DNA of 64,000 nucleotides. Source: Maribacter halichondriae (lineage in GTDB: Bacteria; Bacteroidota; Bacteroidia; Flavobacteriales; Flavobacteriaceae). The stretch is from NCBI RefSeq assembly GCF_027474825.1, contig NZ_CP107030.1, positions 2,734,529-2,798,528 of the forward strand, in the 5' to 3' direction. Of this stretch, positions 15,046 to 24,291 are shown piece after piece. Within the stretch, counting starts at the first letter, position 1. Each line of letters begins with the position of its first letter. The notes beneath the pieces were generated by a model. It worked only from the letters and a program-made list of their open reading frames with translations, had not been told where the DNA came from and did no database searches. The position numbers were made by a program, and so were the translations under genes.

Positions 15046-17435
15046 TCAATTACTGCTTATTACATTTCCATAGGTCACAAAACTTTCTTCGGCCTTGTTC
15101 ATATTTTCGATGCCCTGCAATAAGGCATCCGGATTGAACGAAATGCTATCGATACCTTCCTTGACCAAAAATTTGGCAAACTCCGGAAAATCACTGGGTG
15201 CCTGCCCGCACAATCCAATTTTAGTTTTTGTCTTTTTGGCGGATCGAATGGCCATTGCGATCATACGTTTTGAGGCCTCATCGTTTTCATCGAAAAGTTT
15301 GCCCATGAGCTCCGAATCCCGATCGATACCCAAGGTCAATTGCGTCAGGTCGTTGGAACCTATCGAAAATCCATCAAAGATCTCGGCAAATTCTTCGGCC
15401 AGAATCACGTTACTGGGAATTTCGACCATGGTATAGACCTCAAGTCCGTTTTCGCCTCTTTTCAAACCGTTTTCTTCCATCACGGACAGTACTTTTCTAC
15501 CTTCAGACAAGGTTCTGCAAAAAGGCACCATAACTTTAAGATTTTCAAGGCCCATCTGTTCCCGTACTTTTTTGATGGCGGCACATTCCAAGGCAAATCC
15601 TGCTTTGTACAAATCGTTATAATATCTAGAGGCACCCCTAAAACCGAGCATGGGGTTTTCTTCATGCGGTTCAAAATCGGTTCCGCCAATAAGGTTGGCA
15701 TATTCGTTGGTCTTGAAATCACTTAATCTAACGATGACTTCCTTTGGAAAAAATGCGGCGGCAATGATCGCGATGCCCTCGGCAAGTTTATCGATAAAAT
15801 AGGTTTTCTTGTCCTTATAATTTTTGGTCATTTCCGCAATTTGATTTTTTACGGCGGATTCCTTGATAGCATCAAAATTGACCAAGGCCATCGGATGTAT
15901 CTTCACCCAATGCGTTATAATAAATTCCATACGTAGTAGACCGACACCGTTATTGGGATAAAAGGAAAGTTGAAAGGCATTTTCAGGGTCGGCCAGTATC
16001 AGTTTGGCCTCCGTGCTAGGGATCCTTATGTTGGAAAAATCGATCTGTCGCTCCTCAAAGGGCACCTTGCCTTTAAAGATATATCCGGTCTTACCTTGGG
16101 CGCAGGATAGCGTGATGGTTTCCCCATCCGTTATTTCAGTGGTGGCGTTTCCGCAACCCACGATGGCAGGCACGCCCAATTCACGGGCGACTATGGCCGC
16201 ATGACTGGTCCTGCCGCCTTTATTGGTTATGATTCCCCCGACCTGTTTCAGCAAGGGATCCCAATCTGGAGTGATTGTATCGGTAACGATAATCGAATCG
16301 GAATTTAAATGTTTTGCCTCTTTTGGGGAATTCAAAAGTACGGCCTTCCCCACTTTTATTTTGGAACCCACGGCATTTCCATGGACCAAGACCGTTCCCT
16401 TTTCGGTCAGGCGATATTCAATATGCACATTCTTATTTTTGATATGATGCACCGTTTCAGGCCGTGCCTGAATGATAAAGAGTTCATCGGAAATTCCGTC
16501 TTTGGCCCATTCGATATCCATCGGTTTTTGATAATGTTCCTCGATCAATAAGGCCCATTTTCCCAAAGTGATGACTTCCTCATCCGATAATACATATCGT
16601 TCTTGTTTCTCAACGGGAGTATTTATGTTGATAACCGTCGTCGTATCTTCTTCACCACCGTAGACCATGGTCAATTTTTTATCGCCCAATTTTTTTGGAG
16701 GATGGAGTATTTTCCGTTTCGCAAACTCGGTTTAAAGACATAGAATTCGTCTGGGGTTACAGTTCCCTGAACGATGTTCTCGCCCAGACCCCATACGCCC
16801 GATAAGAGGATGGCATTTTCAAATCCGGATTCGGGCTCAATAGTAAACCCGACTCCAGAACAACCTTTGTCCGCCCGGACCATTAATTGCACCCCGACCG
16901 ATAAGGCTACATCCGAATGCTTGAAACCTTTGTCTTCGCGATACTTTATAGCCCTATTGGTATAGAGGGAGGCAAAACATTTTTTTGCCGCTTGTAAAAC
17001 GGCCTCTTCGCCCCTGACATTTAAAAAGGTCTCATGCTGGCCAGCGAAACTGGCATCGGGCAAGTCTTCGGCCGTGGCACTGCTGCGTACGGCGACCGCG
17101 GCATCCTTACCTAAATTCTTGTAGGCCTCGACGATTGCTGAGGTAAATTCATGTGAAAATTCGCCCTTGAGAATAAGGTCTCTTGCGCGTTCGCCGATCA
17201 AGCTTAGATTGCCGTAATTTTTTCTATCCAACCCTGTAAGAATATTTTGTAACGCCTCTTCAATATGGTTTTCTTTAAGGAATTTCCAAAAGGCCGCTGA
17301 GGTAGTTGCAAAACCATTGGGTATTCGAATGCCCTTTGAAGTCAATTGGTTGTACATTTCGCCCAAGGAGGCATTTTTGCCTCCAACGGCGGGGATATCT
17401 TCTATACCTATAGACTTAAATGATTTGATTAACAT
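15046..17435 (-). CDS. ppsA: phosphoenolpyruvate synthase (frameshifted)
   Basis: It makes PEP from pyruvate and ATP. The repaired product is 796 residues, normal for the family. It carries the N-terminal PPDK_N domain (AVGGKNASLGEMYNQL, AVRSSATAEDLPDASFAGQ), the phospho-His domain (GGRTSHAAIVARELG) and the C-terminal TIM-barrel (GSNDLTQLTLGIDRD, GLCGQAPSD with the catalytic Cys). The frame breaks at the run 16690-16696; one more A (minus strand) restores ILQKKLGDKKLTMV. The start is put at ATG 17435, because the more upstream ATG at 17462 overlaps the -7 box TAGATTTG (17467-17460) of its operator promoter. Confidence 0.92.
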
Positions 17436-17459
17436 GTTGCGTAGTTTAGAGATTTTGCC

Positions 17460-17502
17460 CAAATCTAAGCGCAGACTGTATGGTTACCAATGACCTTGGT
17501 CA
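17460..17502 (-). promoter_or_regulatory. operator + -7 box (ppsA)
   Basis: TGACCTTGGTCA at 17491-17502, 23 nt, perfect -7 box TAGATTTG (17467-17460). It decides the ppsA start codon. Confidence 0.85.
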
Positions 17503-17526
17503 TTTTGAACGATTTTAAAACAGCCA

Positions 17527-17982
17527 CTAGGATTTCCGTAGCTTTCCGGTAATTTCACCAATTTTGATACGATATATTATAGGATTGTCATCCGTATAAA
17601 TTTTGCTCGAAAAGTCACTTATAAAATGTACTTCTTTTTCAGCATTGCGATTGATGATTTTCTTTACGCCTTCCGAAAATTCATGCAACATATGTTTGGC
17701 ATTGATTCCATCAAGTTCTTCGTAAGTACCATGCACCATGACAGATCGCCAATCTTGCACTGATTTGATTTCATTCACGCTCAAGGCCACTGCTGGGTTT
17801 TTTCGCATCGCTTTTACTTTATGGCCTTTCGAAGAATAACTGGTAATAGTATGGGTATCGCTATCGTAATAATATGTTATTGGTAAGACGTAAGGACTCG
17901 CCCCTGTCAAATAAGCCAGTTGGGCGATATAATTGTTGCTCAAAATTGCTATGCATTCTTTTGTGTCCAATTTTCTTCTCAT
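17527..17982 (-). CDS. pyridoxamine 5'-phosphate oxidase-family FMN-binding protein
   Basis: A 151-residue split-barrel flavin protein: an N-terminal helix (DTKECIAILSNNYIAQLAYL), PYVLPITYYYD, SSKGHKVKAMRKNPAVALSV and the DWRSVMVHGTYEEL strand. This is the subfamily annotated PNPOx-like or nitroimidazole-resistance-like, not the vitamin B6 enzyme. Substrate unknown; flavin or F420-type cofactor binding is inferred. Its own operator promoter is at 18009-18051. Confidence 0.85.
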   Translation of the reverse strand: MRRKLDTKECIAILSNNYIAQLAYLTGASPYVLPITYYYDSDTHTITSYSSKGHKVKAMRKNPAVALSVNEIKSVQDWRSVMVHGTYEELDGINAKHMLHEFSEGVKKIINRNAEKEVHFISDFSSKIYTDDNPIIYRIKIGEITGKLRKS

Positions 17983-18008
17983 GACCTGTTAGTTTACATC
18001 AATGATAC

Positions 18009-18051
18009 CAAAACTATCATTTGCCCATTAGAAAACATATGATATTGGTCA
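18009..18051 (-). promoter_or_regulatory. operator + -7 box (PNPOx-like gene)
   Basis: TGATATTGGTCA at 18040-18051, 23 nt, perfect TAGTTTTG (18016-18009), minus strand. Confidence 0.85.
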
Positions 18052-18098
18052 GTTGCAAAATTCCGGAAAATGATATTCTAAATCGAAAAAGGGATAAC

Positions 18099-18141
18099 TG
18101 ATCTAGGTCATTGTAGGCCGCTCATTGGCAAGGTATTTTTA
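18099..18141 (+). promoter_or_regulatory. operator + -7 box (PepSY-like gene)
   Basis: TGATCTAGGTCA at 18099-18110, 23 nt, TATTTTTA at 18134-18141. Any start codon before about 18147 is excluded. Confidence 0.8.
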
Positions 18142-18196
18142 CATCGTAAACTCAAAAAGTTTACCGCTAATACATATTAATTTAAATAATACGATC

Positions 18197-18706
18197 ATGA
18201 AAAAAATTCTATTTGGTTTATTAACAATTGGATTAACCGCCCAAACTTATTCTCAAATCATAAAGACGGAAGAGCTATCGGAAGTTACCGTAGTAGCCAC
18301 TAATTACAAATATTTGAATGATGTGAATTCTCAAGAGGTGGCATCCATTCCCGTAGAATTGTTAGAGCGAAAGGTGGCCGCGTTCGATCCCACAAGTTCT
18401 GATTTTTATTTGGATGAATTTGACCGGTATAACATATCTTTTTATATCCCTGAGGGCAAGATTCTTGCCGCTTATGATAAGGACGGAAAGCTAATCCGTA
18501 CAGCTGAGAAATTCAAGGATATTAATTTACCCACCGCTGTTAAGGAAGCCGTTTTAGACAGGTACCCAAAATGGACCATTACCAAAGATGTTTATTTGGT
18601 AAGTTATAGCGATGCTAAAGGCTCAAAAAAGACCTACAAATTAAAATTGGAAAACGGCAAGGACGTTATCAGGGTAAAAGCCGATGAAGACGGAAATATT
18701 CTATAA
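18197..18706 (+). CDS. secreted PepSY-like protein
   Basis: A 169-residue exported protein: a signal peptide (MKKILFGLLTIGLTAQTYSQ) and a mature domain with LPTAVKEAVLDRYPKWTITK and a C-terminal YKLKLENGKDVIRVKADEDG. This helix-then-strands pattern is that of PepSY-like/BLIP-fold periplasmic proteins. The more upstream ATG at 18125 would precede the predicted TSS and spoil the signal peptide, so 18197 is used. A hairpin terminator follows at 18715-18738. Confidence 0.75.
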   Translation: MKKILFGLLTIGLTAQTYSQIIKTEELSEVTVVATNYKYLNDVNSQEVASIPVELLERKVAAFDPTSSDFYLDEFDRYNISFYIPEGKILAAYDKDGKLIRTAEKFKDINLPTAVKEAVLDRYPKWTITKDVYLVSYSDAKGSKKTYKLKLENGKDVIRVKADEDGNIL

Positions 18707-18714
18707 ACCATAAG

Positions 18715-18738
18715 GGCAGGGAAACACCCTGCCTTTTT
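18715..18738 (+). terminator. intrinsic terminator
   Basis: GGCAGGG (18715-18721) pairs with CCCTGCC (18727-18733), followed by TTTTT. Confidence 0.8.
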
Positions 18739-18760
18739 AGTATCATTTAAAAAAAGAATT

Positions 18761-18964
18761 ATGTCAGTATTAAAAGTAATAGAACTTATGGGCAATTCAA
18801 CGGTCAGTTTTGAGGATGCCGTTCAGAATGTCATCAAAGAGGCCTCAAAGACCGTAAAGAATATCAAATCGGTCTATGTCAAAGACATGCAGGTCACGGT
18901 CAACAATAATCAGATTGCCCAATATCGTGTCAATACCAAGGTAAGTTTTGGTATTATGGATTGA
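18761..18964 (+). CDS. dodecin family protein
   Basis: A 67-residue protein, the normal dodecin size: VLKVIELMGNSTVSFEDAVQ, ASKTVKNIKSVYVKDMQ and the final strand IAQYRVNTKVSFGIMD. Dodecins form hollow dodecamers that store flavin, or in some lineages coenzyme A. The aromatic flavin-stacking Trp found in archaeal dodecins is absent at the usual place, so the ligand is uncertain. It is next to an FMN-binding protein gene, consistent with flavin handling under stress. Confidence 0.88.
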   Translation: MSVLKVIELMGNSTVSFEDAVQNVIKEASKTVKNIKSVYVKDMQVTVNNNQIAQYRVNTKVSFGIMD

Positions 18965-18975
18965 ATTGAACTACA

Positions 18976-19038
18976 GATAGAGGATATTCGCAAAGTGTTA
19001 CGTTACCGAAACCCGTTTTGGGGTTATCCTCTTTTCAT
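18976..19038 (+). terminator. probable terminator after dodecin
   Basis: GAGGAT/ATCCTC encloses an AACCC-gttttg-GGGTT-type hairpin and is followed by TTTT. The stem is long but interrupted, so confidence is moderate. Confidence 0.45.
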
Positions 19039-19097
19039 AAATGCTCCACCGAGCATCTTGCCTTACAAATCTGAAGGAATCTATTAATAAGAACATC

Positions 19098-19571
19098 ATG
19101 AACCATCATACCCTACCCGATAAACCGCGTACGAAGCGCAGGCGGCCTTTCCCAAAAATCCATGAAAAAGGGATTAAATATTTAGAGGTTGAAGGGAATT
19201 CGTTGCAAAACCTTTTTAAAAATAGTCTCAAAGCCATGGCCCATAGATTAAAACGAGGGTCCCATGATTCGGTGAGTCACTACGACTGCGTCATGCGGGT
19301 CGAGGCTATTGCGGATGACCCCAAAGAGCTTTTATTCGCTTTTTTGACCAAGGTATTGGCATTGACCCATACGCATAGAACTATTTTTGTTTCGATGCAC
19401 GTTCTAGAATTTAGCGAGAAAAAAATTGTTGCCCAAGTTTATGGCATTTGGTACGACAACTTGGATGAAAAGATTAAATCTATCCCCGAGCACGGAATTC
19501 ATATCCATAAAAATGAAGACCAATCATGGCTAAGTTCGATTAAATTTGAACTGGAAAGTCGCCAAAATTGA
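19098..19571 (+). CDS. archease-like protein
   Basis: A 157-residue protein. From about residue 22 it follows archease: YLEVEGNSLQNLFKNSLKAM, then VEAIADDPKELLFAFLTKVL, and VYGIWYD near the end. Archeases activate RtcB-type RNA ligases or other RNA-modifying enzymes. Classical archeases have metal-binding Asp residues; only some equivalents are visible here. The N-terminus is a basic tail (KPRTKRRRPFPK). The ATG at 19098 is chosen over the upstream 19041 frame, which lies in the terminator-like region. Its stop abuts the convergent phosphoribosyltransferase gene. No rtcB is nearby. Confidence 0.7.
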   Translation: MNHHTLPDKPRTKRRRPFPKIHEKGIKYLEVEGNSLQNLFKNSLKAMAHRLKRGSHDSVSHYDCVMRVEAIADDPKELLFAFLTKVLALTHTHRTIFVSMHVLEFSEKKIVAQVYGIWYDNLDEKIKSIPEHGIHIHKNEDQSWLSSIKFELESRQN

Positions 19572-20213
19572 TTAATGATTTCGAACATTGGTATTATTGA
19601 CTTGCTCCAATAGTCGAATGGCCTCTTCATCCGAAACTTGAGGGAAATCCTCATAAAACTGTCCCACCGCCCGAAAATTTCGGGGAGTTTTCAAACAAAT
19701 AACTTCATCGACAAGCGTTGAATCCTTTAAGGTCCGGATCGTCGAAATAGGTGCCACCGGCACGGCCACTACAATTTTTTCCGGTTTTTGTTGGCGGGCC
19801 AGTGTTGCAGTTACAAGGATTGTATTTCCGGTAGCGATGCCATCATCGATAATGATGACAGTTTTATTTTTTAGCTTTTGGGGAATTCTATTTTGATAGT
19901 ATTGATCGTGTCGCTCCTTCAGTTTTTGCCGAATTCGTTGTGTTTCTTCTTTAATATAACCCTTGGTCACTCCCATGGCATCGGAAAGGATAACATTTTC
20001 CAAGCTAACGGCACCAATAGCATATTCCTTGTTATACGGATGCCCTATTTTTTTAGAGAGCGCTACGTCCAACGGAGTTTGTAATGTTTCCGCCACTATA
20101 GCCCCTAAAGGCAATCCGCCTCTGGGAATGGCCAATACCACAATATCATGATTCTTGAACCGCACTAAATTATCGGCCAATTGGGTTCCCGCATCTATCC
20201 TATTCTTAAACAT
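19572..20213 (-). CDS. phosphoribosyltransferase family protein
   Basis: A 213-residue type I PRTase fold: N-terminal FKNRIDAGTQLADNL, PRGGLPLGAIVAE, and the PRPP loop VIIIDDGIATGNTILV. The family is often an uncharacterised stress-associated PRTase; members occur in the mycobacterial DosR regulon. Substrate base unknown. No island operator immediately upstream; it may be transcribed from the 21296 operon across the 242-nt gap. The stop touches that of the archease-like gene. Confidence 0.88.
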   Translation of the reverse strand: MFKNRIDAGTQLADNLVRFKNHDIVVLAIPRGGLPLGAIVAETLQTPLDVALSKKIGHPYNKEYAIGAVSLENVILSDAMGVTKGYIKEETQRIRQKLKERHDQYYQNRIPQKLKNKTVIIIDDGIATGNTILVTATLARQQKPEKIVVAVPVAPISTIRTLKDSTLVDEVICLKTPRNFRAVGQFYEDFPQVSDEEAIRLLEQVNNTNVRNH

Positions 20214-20235
20214 AACGGGGTGTTTTTAATTTTTG

Positions 20236-20266
20236 AACTCGTCTTGAATTATTCTTTTACCTATGA
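20236..20266. repeat. direct repeat of 9364-9394
   Basis: AACTCGTCTTGAATTATTCT and the following 11 bases match 9364-9394 at 28 of 31 positions. Both copies lie in gene-free stretches next to regulon genes. The rest of 20214-20455 holds no ORF or clear promoter. Confidence 0.6.
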
Positions 20267-20455
20267 TTTCCATACCTACCCACCGAGCAGGTTTTCCAAA
20301 CTATAACTCATGATGGGTTCAGTATTTGAAAATACGCTTGGCTTATTTCGATACTATTTTAAATCGTTACAACGAAGAATTTGTGTATTGAACCAACTAC
20401 ATCATAGAAATAGAGGTTGTGCGTATTTCGGTAGCGTATTGAATGGAATCTTTGC

Positions 20456-20857
20456 TCAATTCTTAAGTTCTGAATCCACGCCAAACTTCCGCTTGCACTT
20501 CTCGATTTCCTCTTTTGCCCGTTGCCCTGAAAAGCCCAGTGCGATAGCATATTTAAAAATGAGCTTTTCCTCGGCACTATCGATGGTATAATCGGCGTAT
20601 ATAACGGAAAACAGATCACGCAACCGTTCGATTCTTTCTTCAAGACCAAAGGTGCTGATATAGGGATTGCGCTCAGGATTTTTTAGGATCGCTTTATATT
20701 CCTCATCGGAAATATTTAGCTTAACGGCCAGCCGTCCTAAGACAATTTCTTCTTCCCTTTTGATAGTACCGTCAACTTGGGCCAAATTGACCAGGGCCAT
20801 AAAATGGGCTGAATTGCTGGTATGCTCTGCTGTATCATATAAATCTGAGATAGACAT
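20456..20857 (-). CDS. TerB-like (tellurite-resistance TerB fold) protein
   Basis: A 133-residue helical protein with the TerB pattern: HFMALVNLAQVDGTIKREEE near the N-terminus (acidic metal-binding type turn) and a second repeat VIYADYTIDSAEEKLIFKYA. TerB-fold proteins bind metal ions and membranes and occur in stress systems; tellurite resistance as such is not implied. It follows the helical protein D by 22 nt in one operon. Confidence 0.8.
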   Translation of the reverse strand: MSISDLYDTAEHTSNSAHFMALVNLAQVDGTIKREEEIVLGRLAVKLNISDEEYKAILKNPERNPYISTFGLEERIERLRDLFSVIYADYTIDSAEEKLIFKYAIALGFSGQRAKEEIEKCKRKFGVDSELKN

Positions 20858-20879
20858 TTTTTTCGTTTTTTATGGATTA

Positions 20880-21296
20880 TTAAAGAATACCTCCGGTATA
20901 TTTGAAAACTTTGGTTTTGTATTCATTGAAACCGGTATAAAAATCATTGAATCGTTTTTTTAAAACCCCGTGATTCTCTTGGTAAAAAGTATCGCATGCA
21001 ATATCCTCGCATTCCAAAATTCCTTTTAAGGTGGTTTCGTAAATATTTACCTCCTTTTTTAGGCTTTCCAACTCTTGGATTTTTGTTTCGATTTCATTTT
21101 TAAAATTTTGCAAGCGCTCAAATAGCGTGGGCTTTGATTCGGTAAAAGCCTTCGAATTCAACAGTCTTTTTATGAACCTAATTTCATTTTCCTTATGGCC
21201 TATCATTGACTTCCAACCCATGGCGTCGTTGTGAAATTCAGCTAATAATTCCGCCGATGTATGCTCTTGTTTTATCATTGTATTGGGTATTGACAA
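20880..21296 (-). CDS. island helical protein, paralogue D
   Basis: A 138-residue helical protein, the most diverged of the four paralogues: GWKSMIGHKENEIRFIKRLL near residue 27 and H..LKKRFNDFYTGFNEYKTKVF near the end. The middle contains a predicted coiled coil (RLQNFKNEIETKIQELESLK). Promoter: operator 21336-21347 and box TAGATTTC at 21312-21305, leaving a leader of about 5-10 nt. Confidence 0.72.
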   Translation of the reverse strand: MSIPNTMIKQEHTSAELLAEFHNDAMGWKSMIGHKENEIRFIKRLLNSKAFTESKPTLFERLQNFKNEIETKIQELESLKKEVNIYETTLKGILECEDIACDTFYQENHGVLKKRFNDFYTGFNEYKTKVFKYTGGIL

Positions 21297-21304
21297 ACCT
21301 AGGG

Positions 21305-21347
21305 GAAATCTATACTATAAATTGGATTAATAAAATGATTATGATCA
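21305..21347 (-). promoter_or_regulatory. operator + -7 box (helical protein D operon)
   Basis: TGATTATGATCA at 21336-21347, 23 nt, TAGATTTC (21312-21305), minus strand; the last base departs from consensus. Confidence 0.7.
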
Positions 21348-21456
21348 GTTTGAAAATATAAATATGATTTAAAATAGTATTGAAATAGATTTTAGACGAA
21401 CTCTAAATTTAAATAAGCCGTCTCAGATGGTTGCCGAAAAATTTTATCAATACTGC

Positions 21457-21499
21457 TGATCTTAGTCATGCTAGCTATGGATTGTTAAGACTAATTTTA
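21457..21499 (+). promoter_or_regulatory. operator + -7 box (quinone reductase-like gene)
   Basis: TGATCTTAGTCA at 21457-21468, 23 nt, TAATTTTA at 21492-21499; ATG at 21522 is 22 nt further. Confidence 0.78.
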
Positions 21500-21521
21500 A
21501 GTCGTCAATAGAAATGCTTAC

Positions 21522-22541
21522 ATGAAAGCAGCTTATCTAAAAAAATATGGCCCCGCCGATACCGCCTTTGAAATCAGGGATGGCATACAGCCAATACCAA
21601 AACCCAATCAAGTTTTGATAAGCGTGGAGGCGTTCGGGCTCAACTTTGCCGATGTAATGGCACGATTGGGACTCTATAAAGCGGCACCTCCTTTACCGGC
21701 GATTTTAGGATATGATGTAGTGGGAACAATCTCGGAAATCGGTTCGGAAGTCCGGACGTTAAAAATAGGGGATAGGGTAACCGCCCTTACCCGTTTTGGG
21801 GGCTATGCGCAATATGCCGTTGCGGAGAACAATGTTGTCTTTAAGATTCCGGAAACACTTACTGCCGGGGTAGCAGTTGCTTTGGCCACCCAGTACAGCA
21901 CCGCTTATTTTTTAAGCCATACCATGGCGAATCTTCAAGAAAATGATAAGGTTTTGATTCATGCCGCAGCAGGGGGTGTGGGAACGGCCTTGACGCAAAT
22001 GGCATTGCACAAAGAATGTATAGTGTTCGGCACCTGCAGTTCTCCGGAGAAAATGGATTATCTATGGAAAAACGGAGTACACCACCCCATCAATCACAAG
22101 ACGGAAGATTTTACGGAAGCAGTTAGGAAAGCCCTAGGTAAAAAAGGATTGGACGCCATATTTGACCCCGTAGGTGGTACCTCCGTAAAGAAAGGATATC
22201 GATTGCTCGGCGCGGGTGGTCGGCTGTTCTCATTCGGTGTTTCTAGTATGAACCAGACCAAATCCATTTTTGGAAAGTTGAGGGTGGCCTACCAGTTCGG
22301 ATTTTATCATCCGTTGCAATTCTTGAGCAATTCAAAAGGAATCGTCGGGATCAATATCCTGAAAGTTGGGGAAGCAAATCCTGAAAAACTTTCTCGGGCT
22401 ATGGAAGCGGTCGTTCAAATGACTGAAGAAGGTATACTAAAACCCCATGTCGGGGGCGAATTTTCCGTTGATAATTTGGCCGAGGCGCATGCGTTTTTGG
22501 AATCCCGAAAATCGATGGGAAAAATCGTGGTCAAGTGGTAA
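21522..22541 (+). CDS. zinc-free MDR-family quinone oxidoreductase-like protein
   Basis: A 339-residue medium-chain dehydrogenase/reductase. N-terminal GroES-like domain (FGLNFADVMARLGLY, LGYDVVGTISEIG) and Rossmann domain with the NADPH loop VLIHAAAGGVGTALTQMA. It lacks the structural-zinc Cys cluster, as in quinone reductases. Likely NADPH-dependent reduction of quinones or reactive carbonyls. It starts a two-gene unit with the SDR gene 10 nt downstream, behind an island operator. Confidence 0.88.
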   Translation: MKAAYLKKYGPADTAFEIRDGIQPIPKPNQVLISVEAFGLNFADVMARLGLYKAAPPLPAILGYDVVGTISEIGSEVRTLKIGDRVTALTRFGGYAQYAVAENNVVFKIPETLTAGVAVALATQYSTAYFLSHTMANLQENDKVLIHAAAGGVGTALTQMALHKECIVFGTCSSPEKMDYLWKNGVHHPINHKTEDFTEAVRKALGKKGLDAIFDPVGGTSVKKGYRLLGAGGRLFSFGVSSMNQTKSIFGKLRVAYQFGFYHPLQFLSNSKGIVGINILKVGEANPEKLSRAMEAVVQMTEEGILKPHVGGEFSVDNLAEAHAFLESRKSMGKIVVKW

Positions 22542-22551
22542 CTAAATTTAG

Positions 22552-23424
22552 ATGATGAAGGAAAACTACCTTAACAACAAAGTGGCATTGATCAGCGGGT
22601 CAAGTATGGGCATCGGCAAGGCGATTGCTATGGAACTGGCATCCAAAGGAGCCAAAGTAGTGTTGAATGGTAGGGATGCCGAAAAATTATACGGTACCGA
22701 AAAAGAGCTAAAGGCATTGGGGTATAGTGTTGCAGCATTGGTTGCCGACATCCGTTATCCTGAGCAATGCGACCATTTGATTCAAGAGGGTATTAAGACT
22801 TATGGAGCTCTCGATATTCTCGTAAACAACGCGGCAGTTAGTAGTCGAGGTTCTGTGGAGCATATGGCGACCGGGAACTTTAAAATCCTGGCGGATACTA
22901 ATTATATGGGCGCAGCCTATTTGAGTAAGTATGCGATTCCACATTTGAGAAAGACATGCGGACATTTGATTTTTGTCAACAGCGCGGGAGGCTTTCGAGG
23001 TATGCCCTATAATTCCGCTTATTCCGCCTCGAAAGTAGCACAAGCTGCACTCGCGGATGCCATAAGAATAGAACTCTATGATGATGACATTCATGTGGGT
23101 GTGGCCTTTGTAGGTTTTACCGAAAACGACCCCGAAAAGACTATCTTGGATGTTGATGGTTCATGGGTATATCTACCCACACGGACAAATATCGTGTTGG
23201 CAAAACCACAGGAAGTGGCCAAAAGTATTTGTTCGATGGTTGTTAATAGAAATGATACGATTACTTTGACAAAACTAGGGTATCTAGCGGGTTTTACTAC
23301 CCGATATCTTCCGGCCCTCAGTAGTTGGATTCTTCAAATGAAAAGAGATGATATCAAAGAGGAGTTTACCATGATAGGAGGCAAGAAAGTAGTTAAGAAA
23401 ATCTCCGTTGGAGAACTACCTTAA
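22552..23424 (+). CDS. short-chain dehydrogenase/reductase
   Basis: A 290-residue SDR: cofactor loop SGSSMGIGKAIAMELASKGA (TGxxxGIG type), NNAAVSSRG, catalytic Ser-Tyr-Lys (VNSAGG...YNSAYSASKVA). The Arg in NGRDAEK suggests NADP preference. Substrate unknown. It is 10 nt downstream of the quinone reductase-like gene; the last 4 bases overlap the convergent usp2 stop. Confidence 0.9.
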   Translation: MMKENYLNNKVALISGSSMGIGKAIAMELASKGAKVVLNGRDAEKLYGTEKELKALGYSVAALVADIRYPEQCDHLIQEGIKTYGALDILVNNAAVSSRGSVEHMATGNFKILADTNYMGAAYLSKYAIPHLRKTCGHLIFVNSAGGFRGMPYNSAYSASKVAQAALADAIRIELYDDDIHVGVAFVGFTENDPEKTILDVDGSWVYLPTRTNIVLAKPQEVAKSICSMVVNRNDTITLTKLGYLAGFTTRYLPALSSWILQMKRDDIKEEFTMIGGKKVVKKISVGELP

Positions 23425-24266
23425 AGTACTCCTACGGAATAACTCAATAAAGGAATACCGATGTTGGATTCCATTCTCAAGACCATGTCCCGATCAAAAA
23501 GTTTACGAATAACTCCCTTATCCTTGCGCTCCAACATGACCAGTAAATCGGCCTCTTTCTCCAACAAAGAACTCAGTAGTTTTTCATAAATGTTTTCGGA
23601 GTAGATCAGATTGTATTCCAGTTTATTGTAATCTACCTTTTGCTGTACCATCTCTTTGAACCATTGCAGTTGCTGATCGCCAACGTATTCTTTTTTAGTG
23701 GTTATATGGATTACCCTGATGATCGCATCGAACGCTTCCGCAATTTTCGCCAATCTTCGGATGGCAAAGATATCGGCCTTCTCAAAGTCACTTGCATATA
23801 CGATGGTCTTGCAATATTTAGTATTTGAGGTCTCAGGAACGGCCAATACGGCACAAGGAGCCTTTCGAATCAGTGCCTTTGCGGTGCTTCCGAAGATAAA
23901 CTCCTTTACGGCACTTGCACCTTTTGTTCCTACAACGGCCAGGTCTACATTGTGGTCGATTACTTTTTCTATGATTCCATCCGAGGTTGAACCATCCTCA
24001 TCTACGAGTAGCTCTAAATTGATTGTTTTTAGTTTATCCCCTAAGTGTTCGGCACAAAAATCCTCAAGTTTTGCGCGATGTTCTGCAAAAAGTCGCTTTT
24101 CTTTTCGAATGTAGGATATGGAAACCGGGCTCGCCACCGATACCGGAATATCAAAAACATGCATGACCAGTAATTTTGCATTCAACTTTTCCGCAAAAAA
24201 ATGGGCAAAATTCAAGGCGGCTATCGAATTTTCGGAATAGTCGGTAGCATAGAGTATGTTTTTCAT
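23421..24266 (-). CDS. universal stress protein, tandem UspA domains (second copy)
   Basis: A 281-residue protein of two UspA domains, paralogous to usp1 over its whole length. The first domain has the ATP-binding pattern GTKGASAVKEFIFGSTAKAL and PCAVLAVP; the second lacks it. It starts with ATG while usp1 uses TTG. It is divergent from the small ETNYPELY gene, sharing the bidirectional operator at 24323-24334, exactly as usp1 does with its own small partner. The whole Usp/small-gene cassette is thus duplicated. Confidence 0.9.
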   Translation of the reverse strand: MKNILYATDYSENSIAALNFAHFFAEKLNAKLLVMHVFDIPVSVASPVSISYIRKEKRLFAEHRAKLEDFCAEHLGDKLKTINLELLVDEDGSTSDGIIEKVIDHNVDLAVVGTKGASAVKEFIFGSTAKALIRKAPCAVLAVPETSNTKYCKTIVYASDFEKADIFAIRRLAKIAEAFDAIIRVIHITTKKEYVGDQQLQWFKEMVQQKVDYNKLEYNLIYSENIYEKLLSSLLEKEADLLVMLERKDKGVIRKLFDRDMVLRMESNIGIPLLSYSVGVL

Positions 24267-24291
24267 GATTTTGTGTTTTTGATGTACCCTG

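Noticed and set aside
20456..20857. Tellurite resistance
   Set aside because: Only a TerB-fold protein is present, without the terC/terD/terZ genes of a resistance operon.
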